From an uncultured Oscillochloris sp. (GTDB lineage: Bacteria > Chloroflexota > Chloroflexia > Chloroflexales > Chloroflexaceae): DNA of 10,419 nt. Every line of letters begins with the position of its first letter. Position 1 is the stretch's first letter. The position numbers and the translations under genes were made by a program. Under the pieces are notes generated by a model. That model saw nothing but the letters and a program-made list of their open reading frames with translations. It was not told the origin of the DNA and did no database searches. The stretch covers positions 1 through 10,419 of the forward strand of contig CAIRFY010000581.1 of the NCBI GenBank assembly GCA_903877945.1. The letters run 5' to 3'. Below, one piece after another: positions 6,700 to 10,419 of this stretch.

Positions 6700-6757
6700 G
6701 TCACGCTGAGCGAAGCGAAGCGTCCCGGTCGGGATTCTTCGCTTCGCTCAGAATGAC
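6700..6757. repeat. Nested palindromic repeat (CTGAGCGAAGCGAAG arms)
   Basis: Perfect 15-bp arms lie at 6706-6720 and 6737-6751. Inside is a 5-bp TCCCG/CGGGA stem (6723-6734) with a 2-nt loop; outside is GTCA/TGAC (6700-6703, 6754-6757). The two internal mismatched steps are each 2x2, so the element is almost a complete cruciform. The left arm has an inverted exact copy at 1-20. It lies in the 256-nt space between permease 2 and the ATPase gene. Confidence 0.8.
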
Positions 6758-6781
6758 CACCATCCCGAATTGAGCCACGAC

Positions 6782-6809
6782 CTAAAATCTAAAATCTAAA
6801 ATCTGCAAT
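6782..6809 (+). repeat. Short heptamer array CTAAAAT x3 before the ATPase gene
   Basis: Three perfect CTAAAAT units (6782-6802) and a diverged CTGCAAT (6803-6809) end directly at the ribosome site AAGGA (6810-6814), 6 nt before the ATG. It has the same 7-bp period as the array at 6563 but a different unit, and the last unit bridges the two sequences. Confidence 0.7.
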
Positions 6810-6820
6810 AAGGAAATAGT

Positions 6821-7504
6821 ATGGACGCCATCCGGCTCGACCATGTGAGCAAGATCTATCACGTTGGTGCGGTTGAGACCCGCGCCCTCAACGATGTGAG
6901 CCTGAGCATCGGCGAGGGCGAGTTCACCGCGCTGGTCGGCCCATCGGGCTCGGGCAAGACGACGTTGCTCCAGTTAATCGGCTGCCTGGACAAGCCCGAC
7001 GCGGGCGCGGTGAAGATCAAGGGCCAGGATGTGACCCGCTTCAGTGCGAACCAGCGCGCCGACCTGCGGCGTACCAGTATCGGCTTTGTGTTTCAGTTCT
7101 TCGCCCTGGTGCCGGTACTCACCGCCTACGAGAACGTCGAGCTGCCGCTACTGCTCAGCGGAGTCAAGCCGTCCGAACGGCGCGAACGGGTGAACGGCCT
7201 GATGCGCGCTGTCGGCCTGGAGGATCGCGCCAACCACCGGCCCGACCAACTCAGCGGCGGGCAGCAGCAGCGCGTGGCTATCGCCCGCGCCCTGGCTCCC
7301 CGCCCCGTCCTCGTGCTTGCCGACGAGCCCACGGCGAACCTCGACACCGCCAATGGTCAGCAGGCCATGGAGATCATGGAGCGCCTGAACAAAGAGACTG
7401 GCACCGCCTTCGTGTATGCCACCCACGACCCACGCGTGATCGCCTACGCCCGGCGGGTTGTCAAAATGCAGGACGGTGCCATCGTCGATGCCGGTGTGGC
7501 ATAA
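6821..7504 (+). CDS. ABC transporter ATP-binding protein, LolD/MacB type
   Basis: Cytoplasmic ATPase of 227 aa that powers the two permeases. Complete motif set: Walker A GPSGSGKT (40-47), Q-loop Q92 in FVFQFF, signature LSGGQ (144-148), Walker B VLVLAD (163-168) with catalytic Glu169, D-loop NLD (173-175), and switch His202. The sequence around it (LADEPTANLDTANG) is characteristic of the MacB/LolD subfamily of mechanotransmitting exporters. AAGGA 6 nt upstream fixes the start. It lies 256 nt behind permease 2; that gap is almost wholly repeats and I see no convincing promoter there, so it probably still depends on the tetR promoter. Confidence 0.96.
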   Translation: MDAIRLDHVSKIYHVGAVETRALNDVSLSIGEGEFTALVGPSGSGKTTLLQLIGCLDKPDAGAVKIKGQDVTRFSANQRADLRRTSIGFVFQFFALVPVLTAYENVELPLLLSGVKPSERRERVNGLMRAVGLEDRANHRPDQLSGGQQQRVAIARALAPRPVLVLADEPTANLDTANGQQAMEIMERLNKETGTAFVYATHDPRVIAYARRVVKMQDGAIVDAGVA

Positions 7505-7507
7505 ATT

Positions 7508-7558
7508 TTTCATATTGAATAATGTAACAATGAATTCGTCACATTATTCAATATGAAA
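7508..7558. repeat. 18-bp perfect inverted repeat, AT-rich
   Basis: Arms TTTCATATTGAATAATGT (7508-7525) and its exact complement (7541-7558) flank a 15-nt centre. It begins 3 nt after the ATPase stop. It lacks a GC stem and a T run, so it is a weak terminator at best. It resembles the other repeat insertions behind stop codons, but the family is different. Confidence 0.75.
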
Positions 7559-7564
7559 CGAGGT

Positions 7565-7581
7565 CTGGGGCGCAGCCCCAG
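7565..7581 (+). repeat. CTGGGGC-GCA-GCCCCAG hairpin before the adaptor gene
   Basis: A perfect 7-bp GC stem (7565-7571, 7575-7581) with a 3-nt loop. Its right arm runs into the AGAAGG ribosome site (7580-7585) of the adaptor gene, so folding could limit translation. It may also be one more dispersed repeat. Confidence 0.5.
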
Positions 7582-7588
7582 AAGGCAT

Positions 7589-9070
7589 ATGCGTAGCATC
7601 TTGACAATCATCGCCCTGGCGATCCTCGTCGCCGGGTGCGCCAGCGTACCCGTCACCACACCCACGCCCGCCGCCCAGGTTGGACCGACCGCCCTATCGG
7701 CGGTGGGCGGATCGCTGAAGGCCGAGGGCCGAGTGGTGCCCGTCCAAAGCGCATCCCTCAGCGTGCCGGTTGGCGGCGTAGTCGCCGAGGTATTCGTCGC
7801 CGAGGGCGACTCCGTCCAGGCCGGGCAGCCGCTGCTGCGCCTTGAGCGTGCCCGCGCCGAGGCGCAGGTTCTCCAGGCCCAGGCCGACGTCCAGGCGGCC
7901 CAGGCCAGCTTCGAGCAACTGCGTGCGGGTGCCACGCCCGAACAGATTGCCGCCGCTGAGGCGGCGGTCGCCCAGGCCCAGGCCCAGTTACGCCAGACCC
8001 AGGGCGGCGTGACGGCCAGCGATCTCGCCGCCGCCCAGGCTCAGCTCGCCCAGGCCCGCGCCGCCCAGGCTCGCCTCCAGTCCGGCCCCGACACCGCTGA
8101 CCTGCGCCAGGCCCAGGCCCAGCTTGCCCAGGCCCAGGCTATCGCCCAGACCCAGCGCGACAGCCTCTCGTCCGCCAAGGTGCAGGCCCAGATGCAGATT
8201 GCGCAGGCCGCCAATACCCTGCGCGACCGCCAGGCCGACTACAGCCGCATCTACTGGGAGAACCGCACGCAGGAGCGGCGTCCCGGCAATTTATCGCAGG
8301 CCCAGAAGGATCAGGAGTCCGCCGCCCTGCACGCTGTCCAGAACGCTGAGCATGCTCTGGCCCAGGCGCAGCAGACTCTGGCCCTGGCCCAGGACGCTGA
8401 GCTGACAGGTGTGGCTGCTGTTGACGCCCAGGTGCGTGACGCCCAGGCCCGCCTTGATAAGCTCCAGGCTCCCGCTGGCCCCGACCAGATCGCGGCGGCG
8501 CGTGCCCAGGTCGCAGCCAGCCAGGCCAGCCTAGAGAAACTACGCGGCGACCAGCGCGGCGGCACCCTGGACGTTGCCCAGGCCGTGGTGTCCCAGGCCG
8601 AAGCGAACCTAGCTCAACTGCGCGCCGGGGCACGTCCCAGCACCCTGGCCGTAGCCGCCGCTCAGGTGAGCCGTGCCGAGGCGACCCTGGCCCTCGCCAA
8701 GGCGTCCCTCGCCGAGACCGAGCTACGTGCCCCCTTCGCCGGTACCGTCGCCGCGATCATCCCCCGGCTCGGCGAGTACCTAGCCATAGGCACACCAGTG
8801 ATCGATCTCGCCGACCTGAGCGTCTGGCAGGTCGAGACCACCGACCTGACTGAACAAAACATCGCACGTGTCCGCGTGGACAGCAAGGCCACCATAACCC
8901 TAGACGCCCTTCCGGATCTGGAGTTACGCGGCAGCGTCGCCCGCATCCGCACGCTCGGCGAGAGCAAACAGGGCGACATCACCTACGCCGTAACGATCCG
9001 GCTTGACCAGCAGGATTCCCGGTTGCGCTGGAACATGACCGCCTCAGTGCGCTTCGCCGAGGGGCTGTAG
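7589..9070 (+). CDS. Lipoprotein HlyD/MacA-family adaptor of the ABC exporter
   Basis: Extracytoplasmic adaptor (membrane fusion protein) of 493 aa from the chosen ATG. Residues 1-17 form a lipoprotein signal ending LVAGC, with Cys17 as the expected lipid anchor. A split biotinyl/lipoyl-like domain follows: first half about 46-86 (VGGVVAEVFVAEGDSVQAGQ), second half about 379-412 (LRAPFAGTVAAI). Between them is an exceptionally long Ala/Gln-rich helical hairpin (about 87-378) with 26-residue repeats. A beta-barrel domain closes the protein. MacA-type adaptors are usually shorter, near 370-400 aa. An in-frame ATG at 7553 lies inside an inverted repeat without a ribosome site; the ATG at 7589 follows AGAAGG and starts the signal peptide cleanly. 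It follows the ATPase gene and completes the exporter. It ends with tandem TAG stops. Confidence 0.92.
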   Translation: MRSILTIIALAILVAGCASVPVTTPTPAAQVGPTALSAVGGSLKAEGRVVPVQSASLSVPVGGVVAEVFVAEGDSVQAGQPLLRLERARAEAQVLQAQADVQAAQASFEQLRAGATPEQIAAAEAAVAQAQAQLRQTQGGVTASDLAAAQAQLAQARAAQARLQSGPDTADLRQAQAQLAQAQAIAQTQRDSLSSAKVQAQMQIAQAANTLRDRQADYSRIYWENRTQERRPGNLSQAQKDQESAALHAVQNAEHALAQAQQTLALAQDAELTGVAAVDAQVRDAQARLDKLQAPAGPDQIAAARAQVAASQASLEKLRGDQRGGTLDVAQAVVSQAEANLAQLRAGARPSTLAVAAAQVSRAEATLALAKASLAETELRAPFAGTVAAIIPRLGEYLAIGTPVIDLADLSVWQVETTDLTEQNIARVRVDSKATITLDALPDLELRGSVARIRTLGESKQGDITYAVTIRLDQQDSRLRWNMTASVRFAEGL

Positions 9071-9113
9071 TAGACTGTGGCCTTTTGACCAGGTTTCAGT
9101 CCGCTCAGCAAAA

Positions 9114-9415
9114 TCAGCGATCAGCTACCCGTAATGCAGCCCAAGGCAAGCTGTGCAGTGGGCCGCCGGGAATGATCAACAGACGGTGGGCCGGGTGGAG
9201 CCGGGCACGGAGAGCCGCCGGGATCAGTCACTCGCCGAATGCGGCGAGTTCCGCCCACGGCAGCGCCTGTCGGCCCGACTGGAAGGGAATGTCTTGGATA
9301 GATCAACACCGTCCAACCCTCGGCGCAGATCAACCGGCGCAGGGTGAGTTGCGCCCAGGGATAATCGGCGTGATCAGGAGGCAGTGCGGCAAGCATACGG
9401 CGGGCAAGGGCGACA
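9114..9415 (-). pseudogene. Decayed CHAT-domain (caspase-like) protein fragment
   Basis: On the minus strand, 9302-9114 reads in one frame as QALPWAELAAFGE, an in-frame TGA (9228-9230), then LIPAALRARL and HRLLIIPGGPLHSLPWAALR, ending at TGA 9114-9116. The piece LLIIPGGPLHSLPWAALR matches the conserved strand and catalytic-His segment of CHAT domains (G-x-LH-x-LP-x-AAL). Just upstream, in a frame shifted by one base (about 9415-9295), the strand reads LAALPPDHADYPWAQLTL and then AEGWTVLIY, which resembles a TPR tail and the start of a CHAT domain. So at least one frameshift and one stop break it, and both ends are missing. No start or ribosome site is seen. The CHAT call rests on motif memory only. 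Confidence 0.55.
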
Positions 9416-9420
9416 GCGCA

Positions 9421-9876
9421 GCGCGGATCGCGGTGGCAATTGGCGGACAGGCCGGCGCGCTCAACGAGTGGCGGCGCACCCTGGAGGAGGCCGAGCAGAC
9501 CCTCATTCTCGGTCGCCAGCTCTTCGGCACCGCCCACGTGCTGGCGTTCAGCGACCTCGGCGTCTACCGGCTGCTGGTGCGTCTGCGCGAGACGCCCGAG
9601 CTTTGGACATTCTACCGCGAGACGCTGGCGAAGCTCGTTGACTACGACACGCGCCAGCGCGCCGACCTGATCAAGACCCTTGAGGCGTACTTTGGCCACC
9701 TCGGCAATCTGCGCGCCACCTCCGAGTCGCTCCACGTCCACCGTAACACCTTGCTCTATCGGCTTGAGCGGATCAAAGAGATCAGCGGGATGGACCTCGA
9801 TAACTCCGAAGAGTACTTCACCCTCTGGCTGGCACTGCGCGCCCACCGGGTGCTCGCTACGCTGGATGAGACGTAG
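9421..9876 (+). pseudogene. 5'-truncated PucR/CdaR-family regulator (C-terminal half)
   Basis: About 151 residues resemble the C-terminal half of PucR/CdaR regulators. A segment of the GGDEF-like spacer (ARIAVAIGG, then WRRTLEEAEQTLILGRQLFG) is followed by the PucR-type helix-turn-helix: LIKTLEAYFGHLGNLRATSE, then LHVHRNTLLYRLERIKEISG, ending with LWLALRAHRVL. The reading frame is open upstream to 9085, but those 112 residues are not protein-like and run antisense to the CHAT remnant, so the true N-terminal half is missing. A GTG at 9433 is in frame, without a clear ribosome site. Most likely a pseudogene made by a rearrangement with its break near 9415-9421. A short DNA-binding protein made from a downstream start cannot be excluded. 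Confidence 0.7.
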
Positions 9877-9936
9877 CGAGACGGGGGTTGATCGCCTCAG
9901 ACAAGGTCTGCGGATTCTCTACAGTTTGCGATGTTC

Positions 9937-9987
9937 GTAGTGGGCGCTTCAGCGCCAAGCGGCTGAGGCCGCATTTCAGCGCAGTAG
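9937..9987. repeat. Double-hairpin repeat GTAG...GGCGCTTCAGCGCC...GCGGCTGAGGCCGC...GTAG
   Basis: Two adjacent hairpins: GGCGC/GCGCC (9943-9947, 9952-9956) with loop TTCA, and GCGGC/GCCGC (9959-9963, 9968-9972) with loop TGAG. The loops are near complements (CTTCAG against CTGAG). GTAG lies on the left and CAGTAG on the right. It sits downstream of both converging genes (PucR fragment and kinase). The layout of two mirror hairpins resembles the repeat at 23-80, but the sequence is different. Bases 9877-9936 hold nothing I recognise. Confidence 0.55.
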
Positions 9988-10041
9988 AAGGGAGCCAGGA
10001 AATCAGCGATACGCTGGCGGCCCTGCTGGCGCAACTTAACC

Positions 10042-10419
10042 TCACTCGAGAGCAACCGTAGGTGTCCGGCGACGTGCCTGACGAGTGAGCGCATCGATGG
10101 CCGTCCGTAGTTCGGTGAAACTCTGGTGGCATTGCGCCTTTTCGGGGTGCATCATGCGGGCGACAAGTGCCGCGAGGCCCCCGGAAACACCATCTGCCAA
10201 GAGCAGAGCAAGAACATCCTCACTGTCTGTACGTCCAGCGCTGGGATCTGGAGGGTATTGATCTATCAAAATATCGAAAAGTGTTGCCCCAAGTGCATAG
10301 ATCACACCGCGTTCATCAACTTCTTCGGACAACTCCTGCTCCGGTGGCGAGTAGCCGGGAGTCTTCGTTTGTGGGTTACGCTTTTTACCAATTCCAACCG
10401 ATCCGAAATCGAGCAGGTA
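10042..10419 (-). CDS. Ser/Thr protein kinase, Hanks type, C-lobe (partial, runs off the window)
   Basis: The last 125 residues of a eukaryotic-like protein kinase whose 5' part lies beyond the right edge. The fragment opens with YLLDFGS, the metal-binding DFG motif, followed by the activation segment and the P+1 loop GYSPPEQ (APE-equivalent). Next comes the helix-F segment DERGVIYALGATLFDIL, where the conserved Asp is followed by a YALG motif as in bacterial kinases, and the helix G-I region to about residue 115. It ends shortly after the kinase fold (RRRTPTVALE), so no C-terminal sensor or membrane segment follows. The sensor, if any, must be N-terminal or on a partner. Catalytic Lys and HRD motifs are off-window, so activity cannot be judged. 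Only downstream remnants and repeats lie to its 3' side. Confidence 0.88.
   Translation of the reverse strand, partial: YLLDFGSVGIGKKRNPQTKTPGYSPPEQELSEEVDERGVIYALGATLFDILIDQYPPDPSAGRTDSEDVLALLLADGVSGGLAALVARMMHPEKAQCHQSFTELRTAIDALTRQARRRTPTVALE

Noticed and set aside
8139..8633. Minus-strand open frames opposite the adaptor coiled coil
   Set aside because: They arise from the repetitive GCCCAG codons of the Ala/Gln-rich helices, with no start signal or family motif.
9121..9846. Intact 241-codon minus-strand gene opposite the PucR fragment
   Set aside because: From about 9421 rightwards it is only the complement of the PucR-like coding sequence, and the CHAT-like motif lies in a different minus frame. 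Only the left part is kept, as a broken remnant.

Overview
The window looks like a piece of chromosome from a filamentous Chloroflexota bacterium (Chloroflexia, Chloroflexales-like). This is an inference from high GC, a phosphomevalonate-decarboxylase-type mevalonate gene, an ABC exporter whose adaptor is a predicted lipoprotein, a Hanks-type kinase, and intergenic spaces packed with several families of short palindromic and 7-bp tandem repeats. No rRNA, tRNA, CRISPR array or transposase gene was seen.

Left part (1-3075, minus strand): guaB (IMP dehydrogenase) followed by a decarboxylase of the mevalonate pathway, probably one operon. guaB has a near-consensus promoter (TTGACG-17-TATAGT, 3047-3075) about 175 nt upstream of its start. 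Between promoter and gene lies a strong intrinsic terminator (9-bp GC stem, then T6), which looks like transcription attenuation of an unknown kind. A 26-bp perfect hairpin made of 7-bp repeats separates guaB from the decarboxylase.

Middle part (3263-9070, plus strand): a five-gene exporter cassette of tetR, FtsX/MacB-type permease 1, permease 2, a LolD/MacB-type ATPase and a long lipoprotein HlyD/MacA-type adaptor. The tetR promoter is overlapped by a perfect 15-bp inverted repeat, a textbook TetR-family operator. The likely logic is a ligand-relieved, self-repressed efflux or export system. tetR and permease 1 overlap by 4 nt. Every later junction has been opened by a different repeat inserted just behind the upstream stop codon: a C-rich palindrome, heptamer arrays plus a nested palindrome, and an AT-rich inverted repeat.

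Right part (9071-10419): a scar region. On the plus strand lies the C-terminal half of a PucR/CdaR-type regulator without its N-terminal half. Head-to-head with it on the minus strand is a decayed fragment that reads as a CHAT (caspase-like) domain once a frameshift and an in-frame stop are allowed for. A palindromic repeat follows. The last feature is the C-lobe of a Ser/Thr protein kinase on the minus strand, cut by the window edge just upstream of its DFG motif.
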